Shown piece by piece: positions 17,838-27,590 of a stretch of 64,000 nucleotides of DNA. Each line of letters starts with the position of its first letter. Within the stretch, counting starts at the first letter, position 1. The notes beneath the pieces are model-generated. The model ran no database searches. It was not told where the DNA came from and saw nothing but the letters and a program-made list of their open reading frames with translations. The DNA lies in assembly GCA_016789905.1 (NCBI GenBank), contig JAEUQC010000060.1:62001-126000 (forward strand). The letters are read 5' to 3'. This DNA comes from Bryobacterales bacterium (GTDB lineage Bacteria > Acidobacteriota > Terriglobia > Bryobacterales > Bryobacteraceae). Made by a program: the position numbers and the translations under genes.

Positions 17838-19460
17838 ATGCATGCCTTGACCAATTTCCTCTTGTGTGGTTTGGCAGTGATGGCGCAAGCGACCGGGGCG
17901 GCGTCGATGGCAGGAAACATTTCGCATGCCCAGACCGGGGAGCCGGTGCGGCGGGCGACAGTTACGTTGTGGCCGGTGGCGCAGGGCGGACGTGGTGACA
18001 CCGGGGCGGGGGCCACACAGATGGGGCCGCCGGTGGCGGCGTACTCCGCCACAACGGATGCAGAGGGGAAATACCGGCTGGACAAGATTGATCCAGGGAC
18101 CTACCGGCTGGCGGTGGAGCGGCAAGGGTTTCTACGGCAAGAGTACGGCGGGAGGACTCTCTCCACAATGGGCACGCCGTTGCATGTGGCGGCGGGGCAG
18201 GAGGTAAAAGACATCAACCTGAAGCTGGTTCCCCATGCGATTGTCGCCGGGCGAGTATTGGATGAAGAGGGCGAACCGGTGGCGCGGGCGCAGGTCCAGG
18301 TGCTGCGAAAGCGATTTGTGCAGGGCAAGCAACAGATGCTGCCGCTATCGGGCGGGATGACGTTGGACACAGGCGAGTTCCGATTGGCGGAGTTGCCGCC
18401 AGGCCGGTACTGGATATCGGCGGTATATCGCGGCTCCGGCGTCTTCGGGCAGGAGGCGGCACGGAACACAGACGGGAAACCGGAAGAGAGCTATGTACCA
18501 ACGTACTATCCGAATTCGGCGGACGAGGCCGGAGCGCGGATGGTGGAGGTGGGTCCGGGGCAACAGCTAACTGGCATGGACATCCGGCTACGGAAGGCGC
18601 GCACATACCGGGTGCGCGGGAAGGTGACCAGCGGCGGGCAGAACCTGCGCGTGATGCTGACGCCACGGGATCGCATGATGGGTTACATGGGCGGCGCGAT
18701 GGCGATGGTGAAGCCAGACGGCACGTTCGAAATTGCGGGGGTGACACCGGGGTCCTACACGGCGATGGCGATGCCGAACAGCGCGGGCAGGGCGAGCGTC
18801 GAGGTGGTTCGCGAAGACGTAGAAGGAGTGGTATTGACGCTGGGAAATGAGTACACCGTGCGCGGGACCGTGCGGACGGAAGGAGACCAAAGGCTGGCAG
18901 TGAAGGGGGCGCGCATTCAACTTGCGCCGATGAATGGAATCGCGTTCCAGGTGCCGCACACGACCGCCAACGAAGACGGTACGTTCACGATGCAAAAAGC
19001 GAGCGCGGATAAATTCCGGGTAATGGTGTTTGGCGGCCCGGCGGGGACTTGGCTAAAATCGGTGCGGGCAGGGGAAGTGGACGTGCTGGAGAACGGGCTG
19101 GATTTGACGGCGGATACGGAACTGGAAGTGGTTCTGGGGGTGGGGGTGGGAACCGTGAACGGTGTGGTGCGGGACAACAAGCAGAACCTGGCGGCGGGAG
19201 GCGTGGTGCTGATGGTGCCAGAGCCGTTTCAGGCAAAGCGGTACGAGAGAATCCGAACAGCGGCGCCGGACACAAGCGGGCGGTTCACGCTGCCCGGTGT
19301 GATTCCTGGTGAGTACAAGATCTATTCATGGGAAGACGCCGACATCGGCGCGGCGATGGACCCGGCGATCTTGAAGGAGCAGGAGGGACTGGCGAAACGG
19401 GTGACCGTGAAAGCCGATGGGCAGGTAGAGGTGGCGTTGACGCAGGGCGCGTCGTTATAG
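17838..19460 (+). CDS. secreted carboxypeptidase-regulatory-like domain protein
   Basis: The start ATG 17838 begins a signal peptide (MHALTNFLLCGLAVMAQATG). A GTG six codons earlier is also in frame. The mature part holds several beta-sandwich modules of the carboxypeptidase-regulatory-like kind: YSATTDAEGKYRLDKIDPGTY, then LDTGEFRLAELPPGRYW, then PDGTFEIAGVTPGSYT, and a last copy DTSGRFTLPGVIPGEYKI. Such proteins bind or scaffold at the cell surface in Acidobacteria. No catalytic motif is seen. The stop overlaps the end of the convergent glycosidase gene by 6 nt. Confidence 0.85.
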   Translation: MHALTNFLLCGLAVMAQATGAASMAGNISHAQTGEPVRRATVTLWPVAQGGRGDTGAGATQMGPPVAAYSATTDAEGKYRLDKIDPGTYRLAVERQGFLRQEYGGRTLSTMGTPLHVAAGQEVKDINLKLVPHAIVAGRVLDEEGEPVARAQVQVLRKRFVQGKQQMLPLSGGMTLDTGEFRLAELPPGRYWISAVYRGSGVFGQEAARNTDGKPEESYVPTYYPNSADEAGARMVEVGPGQQLTGMDIRLRKARTYRVRGKVTSGGQNLRVMLTPRDRMMGYMGGAMAMVKPDGTFEIAGVTPGSYTAMAMPNSAGRASVEVVREDVEGVVLTLGNEYTVRGTVRTEGDQRLAVKGARIQLAPMNGIAFQVPHTTANEDGTFTMQKASADKFRVMVFGGPAGTWLKSVRAGEVDVLENGLDLTADTELEVVLGVGVGTVNGVVRDNKQNLAAGGVVLMVPEPFQAKRYERIRTAAPDTSGRFTLPGVIPGEYKIYSWEDADIGAAMDPAILKEQEGLAKRVTVKADGQVEVALTQGASL

Positions 19461-20975
19461 AAATCGTACGGTGGCGACGTCGCCAATGTTGACGCGGGTC
19501 TCGACGGATTGGAGCCGTTCGTCCTGGAGGGCGGCTACGGCGACGTAGGTGCCCGGCGGCAGGTCGACGGCGCCGAAGAAGCCTTGGGCATCCGTGACGG
19601 TTTGGCGTTCGCGTTGGCCTTGCTCGTTGAAGATATAGACGTCGGCGGAGTCCAGAGCGCTGCCATCCGGGCGGAGGGCGCTGCCCATGAGATGACCGTG
19701 AGCGGGTGTGGCTTTCCAAGGGAGAGTGGGGATGCTGGCGGGTTCGCTGAAGGGGCCGCCAGCATTGGTGAGAGCGGCGGCGAATTGGGCGATGGAAGAC
19801 TGGGCGTTGTCGGGCGCTGCGAAGGAATAGAGGGCGACACCAGAGGTATCGGGCTCCAGAGCGCGGCGTATTTGGGCGAGCGAATCGGGGATGGAGTTCA
19901 GGTAGACACCGAGACCGGGGAAAGCGGCGCGGTTGTACTGATGGGCGCGGGTCCACTGGTTCCACTGGTCGAACCAGACGGTCTGCTGGGCGACGCTTTC
20001 GCGCTTGTAGTTCATGGGAATGGCGAGATCGAGGATGCCTTCTTCCAGCCACGCACGCCAGTCCTGGAAGACGCGCCAGTAGGCATCGGCGGCGGGCCAG
20101 GCGGCGTCATTGGCGGGGCCGGAGCCGAAGGCGATGAGGGCAGCGGAAACAACAAGCGAGGGGCGGATGGCGATGGCGTTGAGATAAATGCGGCGGACAA
20201 GGTTGGTTACCTGATCGCGTCGCCACTGGCTCCAGAGCGGGTCGGCAGGGGCAGGGGGCGGCGTGTCGTGGGGAATGCCGTGGCGCCGCTGGAAACGATG
20301 GACGCTGACGGCGTTGTAACCGATGTTGGCGCCGGGGGCAGCGAGTTCGGGGTAGCGGATGCGGTCGAGGTGGAGGCCGTCAATGGGGTAGTTCCGAATG
20401 AGATGAAGGACAACTTCGACGGAGTAGGCGGCGGCGTCGGGGTGGCCGAAATCGAGCCAGAATTCGGCGCCGATGCGGTGGCCCTGGTATGTGACGGAGG
20501 CGGCGCCATCGGGGAGGAGGGTGCGGGTGAGCCAGTTATCAGGTCCGGGGGTGATGGAGTTGGTGGCAGGGTCGTAGCCGGAATGGCGGTTGAAGACGTG
20601 GAAGGGGGAAGTGGGGGGACCGATGGCTGGAGAGCGATTCCAGATGGCGCCCACAATAACGAAGGCATGGACCTGGAGGCCGGCAGAGTGGGCGGATTGG
20701 ATGAGGTCGTAGAGGGGATCAAAACCCGGGGGAATGGGGAGTGAATCGGGGAGAGGTTCGAGAGAGTTGAGGTACCAGGCGTCGCCGCGGCGGCGGACCT
20801 GGACGAAGAGCATATTCGCGTTGGCGGCGCGGGCGTTTTGGACGAGGGTCAATACATCGGCGTGGGTATTGAGAGGGGTGTTGAAGGTGTCCACCCAGAA
20901 GGCTCGGAACTGGGAGGGGGAGGCAGCAGTGGCGATGGCAGCGGGCAGGAGGGCAAGCAGACGGCGGCGATGCAT
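19455..20975 (-). CDS. GHL10-type glycoside hydrolase with C-terminal CarboxypepD-like domain
   Basis: A short basic signal (MHRRRLLALLPAAIATAAS) precedes a TIM barrel that begins FRAFWVDTFNTPLNT and contains FVQVRRRGDAWY and PIDGLHLDRIRYP, a pattern of the GHL10 (family 10 glycosylhydrolase, formerly DUF187) group. After about residue 420 comes a beta-sandwich (AHGHLMGSALRPDGSALDSA...). The protein is likely periplasmic or extracellular and may cleave polysaccharide or peptidoglycan, but the substrate is undefined. It starts 8 bp downstream of the hybrid kinase gene, suggesting joint transcription. Confidence 0.85.
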   Translation of the reverse strand: MHRRRLLALLPAAIATAASPSQFRAFWVDTFNTPLNTHADVLTLVQNARAANANMLFVQVRRRGDAWYLNSLEPLPDSLPIPPGFDPLYDLIQSAHSAGLQVHAFVIVGAIWNRSPAIGPPTSPFHVFNRHSGYDPATNSITPGPDNWLTRTLLPDGAASVTYQGHRIGAEFWLDFGHPDAAAYSVEVVLHLIRNYPIDGLHLDRIRYPELAAPGANIGYNAVSVHRFQRRHGIPHDTPPPAPADPLWSQWRRDQVTNLVRRIYLNAIAIRPSLVVSAALIAFGSGPANDAAWPAADAYWRVFQDWRAWLEEGILDLAIPMNYKRESVAQQTVWFDQWNQWTRAHQYNRAAFPGLGVYLNSIPDSLAQIRRALEPDTSGVALYSFAAPDNAQSSIAQFAAALTNAGGPFSEPASIPTLPWKATPAHGHLMGSALRPDGSALDSADVYIFNEQGQRERQTVTDAQGFFGAVDLPPGTYVAVAALQDERLQSVETRVNIGDVATVRFL

Positions 20976-20983
20976 TTCTTGCG

Positions 20984-23900
20984 TTATAGCATGGAGAGGA
21001 CGGCGTAGAGTTCGGAAGCGTTGATGGGCTTGGTGAGGTAGTTATCCATACCGGCGGCGAGGCAGCGTTCGCGGTCGCCGGCCATGGCGTGGGCAGTCAT
21101 GGCGATGATGGGCACGCGGACGCTGACACCGCGCTCCAGAGCGCGGATAGAGGCAGTGGCTTCGAGGCCGTCCATATCCGGCATCTGGACGTCCATAATG
21201 ATGACGTCGAAGGTATTGTGTTGCAGGGCGGCGAGGGCCTGGCGGCCATTGTGGGCAATTGTCACCTGGTGGCCTTGTTTTTCAAGCAGGCGGACGGCGA
21301 GTTTTTGATTAACGGCGTTGTCTTCGGCAAGCAAAACACGCATGGGCGCAATCGCGGGAAGCTCGGAGGGTGTTGAGAGCGAGACGGGCGCGGCGCCCAG
21401 AACTGGACCGGCTGCGGCGGCGAGTTCCGCGGCGCAGACGGGCTTAGTGAGCGTGGCGGCGGCGAAAATCGAGGGTCGCTGCCCCGGATGAGCAAGCAGG
21501 ATCAAGCGAGCAGAATCGGAGAGCGCGGCGATGTGCGCGGCGCGCGGATGGAGCGCGTCGAGAACAACGAGGGAGGCCGAGGGCAGGTCATCGTGGCATG
21601 TGAAGCCCAACGCGGCCAGTGTACGCCCGAGAATGGCGCCGGTAACGGGATTGGAGTCGAAGATGACGGCCGTTGGAGAACCGGGGAACGGCGCGGGGGC
21701 GCGCGAGGCGTCAGAAAAGTTAGCTGTGAAATGGAAGACGCTGCCAACGCCTGGAGTGCTTTCCGCCCAAATGCGGCCGCCCATGAGAGCGGTTAGACGT
21801 TTGGAGATGGATAGACCGAGACCAGTGCCGCCGAAACGCCGGGAGGTGGAGGAATCGGCCTGTGAGAAAGCGTCAAAGATAAGGGGGATTTTCTCCGCCG
21901 GAATGCCGATGCCGGTATCGTGAATGGAAAACTGAACAACCGCACCGGGCCCCTGTTCCACCAGCGCGGCTTGGAGTGTAATTTGGCCGCCGGCTGTAAA
22001 CTTGAGGGCGTTGCCGAGGAGATTGGTTAGGATCTGGCGCAGGCGCGCCGAATCGCCGGTAAGGTGCTCTGGCAGAGCCGGGTCGCAATCTATTACGAGT
22101 TCAACGCCTTTCCGCATTGCGCGGACCGCGAGCGGCTTGGCCGTTGCCGACAGTAACGGCCGAATGGCGAACGGGGCAGGGTCGAGCGAGAGGCATCCGG
22201 CTTCGATCTTTGAAAAATCAAGGATATCGTTGATAAGTGTGAGGAGGGATTCAGCGGAGGATTTGGCGAGCGAAGCGTAATCGGCCTGTTCCGGGTTCAG
22301 GGGCGTATCGAGGAGGAGGCCGGTCATGCCGATGACCCCATTCATGGGCGTGCGAATCTCGTGACTCATGTTGGCGAGAAACTCGCTCTTGGCTCGCGTG
22401 GCCTCTTCTGCGCGTTCGGTGGCCGTCTGGAGTTCGCGGGTACGAGCGGCGACCGCGGCTTCGAGGTCGACCCGGATGCGGTGCTGGGTTCGCTCGCGCT
22501 GGCGCCACCAGAGGCCGACGGCGGCGGCAAAGGCAAAGGTGACAGCGGCGAGGAAAGGCCACGAGCGATACCAGGGAGGGGCAAGTTGGAGATGAAAGAA
22601 GGCGGGTGCGCTCCAGGAGCCATCCGGGGCCTGGCCCTGGACCTCAAAATGGTAGCCGCCGGCCGGAAGTTCGGCAAGGCGGACCTCATGAGCCGTGGTG
22701 TGGGTCCAAGGGCCGGCGGCAGCGAGGCGGTAGCGGAACGGAGTGACTTTGCGAAGGAAGGAGAGAAGAGAGAAGCGAATGGTGATCGCGTGTGTGTCGG
22801 CGTCGAATTGGTTGCCTTCCCACGGACGATCATTGCGGAACACCGCGGTGATGCGGGTAGGAAGCGGAACTGACGAGGCGGCAGGCATTGGTGAGTATCG
22901 GGAAAGCCCGTTGGGAGTGCCAATCCATACGGCGTCGCGTTCGACGAGAAACGCGTCGGCATTGCAATCGTTCCAGATGAGTCCGGCGGCGGTATCCATG
23001 GGAACCCAGCGATCATTTTCGAAGACGGCGGCACCTGAATCCGTTCCGAGCCAGTGGCGGCCGGCGGCATCGAAAAACTGGCTGTAGACAACGTTGGAGG
23101 GGAGTCCGTCGGAGGTATCGAAATGCTGGAAGACCGGCTTACCGCCGTTGAAGGTGGCGCGCGAGACACCAAGCGCCCAGTGGTAAGTGAGCCAGAGGTC
23201 GCCATTGGGGGCGAAGATCGGGTTCGCCACATAGCTATCGAGCAAACCGTCGGCCTTGGTGAATCGGCGGGTTCCGGCCGGAGAATGGACGAAGAGGCCG
23301 TTCACGGAGGTGAGGTAAACAGTGTCGCCACGGCTGTCGGCGTCAAGCACACTGGTACCGCGAAGTGCCGGGAGAGGCTCCAGACGTGTGTCGCCGGGAT
23401 CGAGAAAGTAGGCTCCGTCCACAGCGGCAACCCAGAGACGGCCGGAGGCCTGGCGGTGAAGTTTTGCTGCACGGAGCGGCGGCGCGCCGGGAGGCGGAGA
23501 GTAGACAACGCGGCGCCCGGTAGCGGGGTGGTAATTGACAATGCCATTATCCGCGGGCTCTCGGGTGCCGATCCAGAGGGACCCGTCAGCATCGGCAATG
23601 AGCGCGGCGACAGAGAAGGAGCCAACAGCGGATGATTGCTGGAAGCGGAGACCACTCGCGGTTTGGAAGCCGCGGTACAACCCGCGATTGGAACCGACCC
23701 AAAGCGTGCCGGTGGCGTCGCGGACAATCTGCCAGATATCAGGAGTGGTGAGTCCCTCCCTGGCATCATAGGCGAGCCACTCGCGGCGACCGAGCCAGCG
23801 GGAGACGCCGAGGCCGCCGTGGCCGAGCCAAATAGAGCCTTCGCGGTCCTGCAGGGCGGACTCGACCTCGGCTCCGGGTAACCCATGGACCGGTGAGTAA

Positions 23901-24712
23901 GAAGCGCAGGCCACCCCTTCGCAAATCGTAATGCCGCCGGAGTGAGGAACCAGCAGGGAACCGTCGCGAGCGACGTAGAGTTGCGGGGTGCGCGTGATTT
24001 CGAGGTTATTGAGGGCTGGGACGGGGTTGAAGTGATCTGTGCCGGGGAGACGGACAAGAATGCGATCCCTGGAGCGAATCCAGAGCCGGTGTTGCCCGTC
24101 TTCAGCGAAGGCGCGCCAGCGGCCAGGGGGAACGCCATCAGCAATGGACCAAGTGCGACGGAGACCGCCGACCAGGGAGCATACCTGATCGCCACAGGTG
24201 AACCAAAGGGCGCCAGTTGAGTCCGAAAGAACACCGGCACTGCGGCCTTCAACAAGTCGTACGAAGGGGGCGCGGCCAGAAAGAGGGTACGAGTAAACGC
24301 CGGAGTTGCCGGCCAGATAGAGATTCGTCTTGTCACTTGAAAGCGAACCGTTGTGGAAAAGTTGAAAACGCTCCCCACCTGGAACGGTCTCGATAGCACG
24401 GCCGTTCCAACGAAGAAGCCCGCTATTGGAACTGGCCCAGAGTTGACCGTCGATGGAAACGTGAAGACCGGTGATGGCGCCTCGGCGCCCGGGTTCGCCC
24501 GCATCAATGCGCTCAAAACGCTCACCATCGTAACGGAAGATGCCGCCTTCCGTGGCGAACCAAAGAAATCCGTCATGATCCTGGACGCTAGTAATGACGT
24601 TCAGATTAGACAGGCCCTGTTCCGCGCCAAAGACCTGGAACCCCCAATGCTCGGCGAATGCCAAAGATGGGAGCACCAGCAGGCAGACCAAGATTGGCCT
24701 TATGGCACCCAT
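20984..24712 (-). CDS. propeller-sensor hybrid histidine kinase
   Basis: A signal peptide (ending SLAFA) leads into a long sensor of Reg_prop propeller blades (repeats such as [16 protein letters not shown]), a Y_Y_Y-like domain around 660-715, one TM segment ([19 protein letters not shown]), a coiled coil, HisKA ([17 protein letters not shown]) and HATPase (N box [26 protein letters not shown]). A short degenerate receiver-like stretch precedes a full C-terminal receiver with phospho-acceptor in [12 protein letters not shown] and Lys in LTKPI. Such hybrid sensors typically detect polysaccharide fragments. The downstream glycosidase gene 8 bp away supports a carbohydrate signal, by inference. 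Confidence 0.93.
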   Translation of the reverse strand: MGAIRPILVCLLVLPSLAFAEHWGFQVFGAEQGLSNLNVITSVQDHDGFLWFATEGGIFRYDGERFERIDAGEPGRRGAITGLHVSIDGQLWASSNSGLLRWNGRAIETVPGGERFQLFHNGSLSSDKTNLYLAGNSGVYSYPLSGRAPFVRLVEGRSAGVLSDSTGALWFTCGDQVCSLVGGLRRTWSIADGVPPGRWRAFAEDGQHRLWIRSRDRILVRLPGTDHFNPVPALNNLEITRTPQLYVARDGSLLVPHSGGITICEGVACASYSPVHGLPGAEVESALQDREGSIWLGHGGLGVSRWLGRREWLAYDAREGLTTPDIWQIVRDATGTLWVGSNRGLYRGFQTASGLRFQQSSAVGSFSVAALIADADGSLWIGTREPADNGIVNYHPATGRRVVYSPPPGAPPLRAAKLHRQASGRLWVAAVDGAYFLDPGDTRLEPLPALRGTSVLDADSRGDTVYLTSVNGLFVHSPAGTRRFTKADGLLDSYVANPIFAPNGDLWLTYHWALGVSRATFNGGKPVFQHFDTSDGLPSNVVYSQFFDAAGRHWLGTDSGAAVFENDRWVPMDTAAGLIWNDCNADAFLVERDAVWIGTPNGLSRYSPMPAASSVPLPTRITAVFRNDRPWEGNQFDADTHAITIRFSLLSFLRKVTPFRYRLAAAGPWTHTTAHEVRLAELPAGGYHFEVQGQAPDGSWSAPAFFHLQLAPPWYRSWPFLAAVTFAFAAAVGLWWRQRERTQHRIRVDLEAAVAARTRELQTATERAEEATRAKSEFLANMSHEIRTPMNGVIGMTGLLLDTPLNPEQADYASLAKSSAESLLTLINDILDFSKIEAGCLSLDPAPFAIRPLLSATAKPLAVRAMRKGVELVIDCDPALPEHLTGDSARLRQILTNLLGNALKFTAGGQITLQAALVEQGPGAVVQFSIHDTGIGIPAEKIPLIFDAFSQADSSTSRRFGGTGLGLSISKRLTALMGGRIWAESTPGVGSVFHFTANFSDASRAPAPFPGSPTAVIFDSNPVTGAILGRTLAALGFTCHDDLPSASLVVLDALHPRAAHIAALSDSARLILLAHPGQRPSIFAAATLTKPVCAAELAAAAGPVLGAAPVSLSTPSELPAIAPMRVLLAEDNAVNQKLAVRLLEKQGHQVTIAHNGRQALAALQHNTFDVIIMDVQMPDMDGLEATASIRALERGVSVRVPIIAMTAHAMAGDRERCLAAGMDNYLTKPINASELYAVLSML

Positions 24713-24768
24713 ACGCTATTGCTTATCGACCTTCAGTCCCCATTGTTTAACGGAGCGGGGTTCGGCGA

Positions 24769-26394
24769 TCAAGTCCGTTTGGCGGAGCGATAGCGGCGTA
24801 TGAGGTTATTGGTGGAACTGTCGTGACGCAGATCGGGTTCGGCGCCACTTTCGAGTTCGGGAACGATTCGGTTGGCGAGAACCTTGCCGAGTTCGACGCC
24901 CCATTGATCAAAGGAGTCGATGTTCCAAATAATGCCCTGGGTGAAGACAGCGTGTTCGTAAAGGGCGACGAGTTTGCCGAGACTCTGCGGGTCGAGCCTG
25001 TCGGCCATCAGGAAATTCGAGGGGCGATTGCCTTCGAAGACACGATGGGGGGCGAGCCAGCCTTTTGTGCCATCGGCTTCCACTTCGGCTTTGGTTTTCC
25101 CGAAGGCGAGGGCTTCGGCCTGGGCGAGGACATTGGCGATGAGGATGTCCTGATGGCGGCCGTTGGGGTTGAGAGAGTTGGCAAACGCGATGAAGTCGCA
25201 AGGGATGAGGCGGGTGCCCTGGTGGATCATCTGATAGAACGAGTGCTGGCCATTGGTGCCGGGCTCGCCCCAATAGATAACGCCCGTGTCGTAATTCACT
25301 TTCTCGCCTTGTAAGTTAACGTACTTACCGTTTGACTCCATCGTTAATTGCTGGAGGTAGGCTGGGAATCGTTTTAGATACTGTTCGTAAGGCAGGACGG
25401 CGGCGGTGGCCGCGTGAAAAAAGTTACTGTACCAGAGGCCGAGGAGGCCCAATATCGCTGGCAGGTTCTTATCGAATGGCGCGGTGCGGAAGTGCTCGTC
25501 CATCTCACGGAAGCCTTGTAACATCGCCCGGAAGTTATCGGGGCCGATGGCTAACATGCTGGAGAGACCGATTGCGGAATCCATGGAATAGCGGCCGCCG
25601 ACCCAGTCCCAGAAGCCGAACATGTTGGCGGTGTCGATACCGAACTTAGTCACTTCGGCGGCGTTGGTGGAAACGGCGACGAAGTGTTTGGCGACGGCGG
25701 ATGGATCGGTTAGGCCTTTGAGGAGCCAGGCGCGGGCGCTGGCGGCGTTGGTCATCGTCTCAATGGTGGTGAAGGTTTTGGAGGAGACGATGCAGAGGGT
25801 TTCGGCGGGATCGAGGTCGATGAGGGCTTCGGCGACGTCGGTGCCGTCGACATTGGAGATGAAGCGGAAGGTGAGGGTGCGGTCGCTGTAGTGTTTGAGC
25901 GCTTCGTATGCCATCACGGGGCCAAGGTCAGAGCCGCCGATGCCGATGTTGACAATATTCTTGATACGTTTGCCGGTGTGCCCGAGCCACTGACCGGAGC
26001 GGACTCTTACGCAAAAGGCCTCCATATTGTCGAGAACGGCGTGGACATCGGGGATGACGTTGTGGCCGTCGACGGTTACTTCGGTGTTCTTAGGGGCCCG
26101 GAGGGCGGTGTGGAGAACGGCGCGGTTTTCGGTGACATTGATTTTTTCGCCCGTGAACATGGCCTCGATGCGCGCGCGGAGGTTTGCCTCATTGGCAAGT
26201 TGAGTGAGCAGTTCGATGGTCTTGGCGGTGATGCGATTCTTGGAATAGTCGAGGTATATGCCGGCGGCTTCGGCGGTGAGGGAGGTGCCGCGGGAAGGGT
26301 CAGCGGCGAAGAGGTCGCGGAGGTGGGTGTTGTGGATCTCGTCGTAGTGGGCTTGGAGGGCCTTCCAGGCGGGAAGGGTGGTGGGATTGGCCAT
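24769..26394 (-). CDS. pgi: glucose-6-phosphate isomerase
   Basis: This cytoplasmic enzyme interconverts glucose 6-phosphate and fructose 6-phosphate in glycolysis. Conserved segments include [18 protein letters not shown] and [17 protein letters not shown], and the C-terminal QWGVELGK signature is present. At 541 residues it is of the usual long-form size. It lies 56 bp upstream of the hybrid kinase gene on the same strand. Confidence 0.97.
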   Translation of the reverse strand: MANPTTLPAWKALQAHYDEIHNTHLRDLFAADPSRGTSLTAEAAGIYLDYSKNRITAKTIELLTQLANEANLRARIEAMFTGEKINVTENRAVLHTALRAPKNTEVTVDGHNVIPDVHAVLDNMEAFCVRVRSGQWLGHTGKRIKNIVNIGIGGSDLGPVMAYEALKHYSDRTLTFRFISNVDGTDVAEALIDLDPAETLCIVSSKTFTTIETMTNAASARAWLLKGLTDPSAVAKHFVAVSTNAAEVTKFGIDTANMFGFWDWVGGRYSMDSAIGLSSMLAIGPDNFRAMLQGFREMDEHFRTAPFDKNLPAILGLLGLWYSNFFHAATAAVLPYEQYLKRFPAYLQQLTMESNGKYVNLQGEKVNYDTGVIYWGEPGTNGQHSFYQMIHQGTRLIPCDFIAFANSLNPNGRHQDILIANVLAQAEALAFGKTKAEVEADGTKGWLAPHRVFEGNRPSNFLMADRLDPQSLGKLVALYEHAVFTQGIIWNIDSFDQWGVELGKVLANRIVPELESGAEPDLRHDSSTNNLIRRYRSAKRT

Positions 26395-26715
26395 TTCCCT
26401 ATCTTAGATGGTGTGTCGCTCCCGAGGACGGAGAACGGCGGGGTGGATTTTCAGGAAACGGAGCGCAGGAAGCGAAGTACTCTCCATCGCGGGGGCGCCG
26501 GCACGAATTTCTGGGAGCGGAGGCGCGTTCAAAACGGTCGAGTTCGATTCCGGGGCTGGAGCCGACGCGGAGACAGCTCTTATGGGCGCGTTGGAGGACC
26601 TGAAATAGACCGTTTCGATTTCTAGTCTTGGGAGAACGCCGCACTCCGTTCGCCTTGCGCAATGAGGGCCCACGCGGTTACGCGGTGGCTGGCAACGTCC
26701 ACCGAGGCGAGTTTC
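26395..26715. other. intergenic stretch without a convincing gene
   Basis: Between pgi and the first REP palindrome there are frames of up to about 170 codons on the minus strand and a 66-codon frame on the plus strand (26408-26608). None has a good ribosome binding site or recognisable protein features, and several overlap in different frames. The plus-strand frame ends in a fairly protein-like Ala/Glu/Asp-rich stretch, so a remnant of a lost gene is possible. Confidence 0.4.
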
Positions 26716-26742
26716 ATTAAATTGGTGCCTGGCACCGTTTTT
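26716..26742 (+). repeat. REP palindrome A
   Basis: The core at 26724-26736 is GGTGCC-T-GGCACC, a perfect 6-bp hairpin with a one-base loop, flanked by ATTAAATT and a T-run. It belongs to the same family as the palindromes bounding the RAYT at 31.7-32.5 kb. Confidence 0.85.
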
Positions 26743-26790
26743 CGCTGGCTTTTGTTTTGTTTGGGTTAACGAAACGAATACGGGCGAAAG

Positions 26791-26818
26791 ATTAAATTGG
26801 CGCTTGGCACCTATTTTA
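26791..26818 (+). repeat. REP palindrome B
   Basis: The core GGCGCTTGGCACC at 26799-26811 is the asymmetric variant of the family, flanked by ATTAAATT and TATTTTA. It lies 48 bp after copy A in the same orientation. It overlaps the stop codon of the aldolase gene (26811-26813), so the end of that gene is formed by repeat sequence. Confidence 0.85.
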
Positions 26819-27575
26819 GGGCGGTGACGGTTTCGCGGGCTTTTTCGAGAAGGAGGTTCCATTCGTTGCTGGTGCCGAGGAAACGGAAGCCGCGATCCTT
26901 GCAGAATTTGCTCAACGCGACGCCGCGACACTGGATTCCCGGCGCGATTCCCTTTGCGTCACACGTCTCGCGGATCTGGTCAATCGCCGCAATGAACTTC
27001 GGATTTTCGAATTCTCCGGGGATTCCTAATGAGATCGAGAGGTCGACCGGGCCCACCATCACGACATCGATTCCCATTACGCTTAGCAACTCCTCGCGGG
27101 CTTCGAGCGCCTTCACCGTTTCGATCTGCAGGATCACCATTCCGTTTTCGTTGCGGTGGGCGATCATCTGGGGGATCGTTACAGGCTCGTAGTTCGCCTG
27201 CATCACCGTCAGGCCAAAACCACGGATTCCGACCGGGGGGAATTTGCACCAACTGATCGCGTCTTCCAAAAGCTTGGGGGACTCGACGCGAGGAAAAATG
27301 ACGCCGTCGGAACCGCAGTCGAGGGCGCGGGCGATGAGTTCGTACTCCATGTCGGCGACACGAGTAAAAACCGTCAGGTCGCAGAGGCTGGCGACACGGC
27401 AGATGTTCTGGACGGTCTCAATGCCAAAACCGCCATGTTCGCCGTCGAGGTAAACGTAATCAAAACCCGCCGCCTTCAGGATACGGGCGATTTCCGGGTC
27501 TCGCAGTTGCCCGTAGGAGGTTCCGAGGACGGTTTTCCCTTCCCTCAGGGCGAGCTTAACGGCATTGGGGCGCAT
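26811..27575 (-). CDS. HpcH/HpaI-type aldolase
   Basis: The 254-residue class II aldolase has YLDGEHGGFG, FTRVA and VGPVDLSISLGIPG, which place the acid/base and metal residues of the 4-hydroxy-2-oxoheptanedioate / 2-keto-3-deoxy-acid aldolase family. It splits a 2-keto acid to pyruvate plus an aldehyde in the cytoplasm; the exact substrate is not predictable. It starts 15 bp after bshC on the same strand. Its last codon and stop lie in REP copy B. Confidence 0.92.
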   Translation of the reverse strand: MRPNAVKLALREGKTVLGTSYGQLRDPEIARILKAAGFDYVYLDGEHGGFGIETVQNICRVASLCDLTVFTRVADMEYELIARALDCGSDGVIFPRVESPKLLEDAISWCKFPPVGIRGFGLTVMQANYEPVTIPQMIAHRNENGMVILQIETVKALEAREELLSVMGIDVVMVGPVDLSISLGIPGEFENPKFIAAIDQIRETCDAKGIAPGIQCRGVALSKFCKDRGFRFLGTSNEWNLLLEKARETVTALK

Positions 27576-27590
27576 ATGGCGCCTAGTTTA

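Noticed and set aside
17735..18085. N-terminal extension of the tyrosine phosphatase
   Set aside because: It runs over the divergent gene start and has no family similarity.
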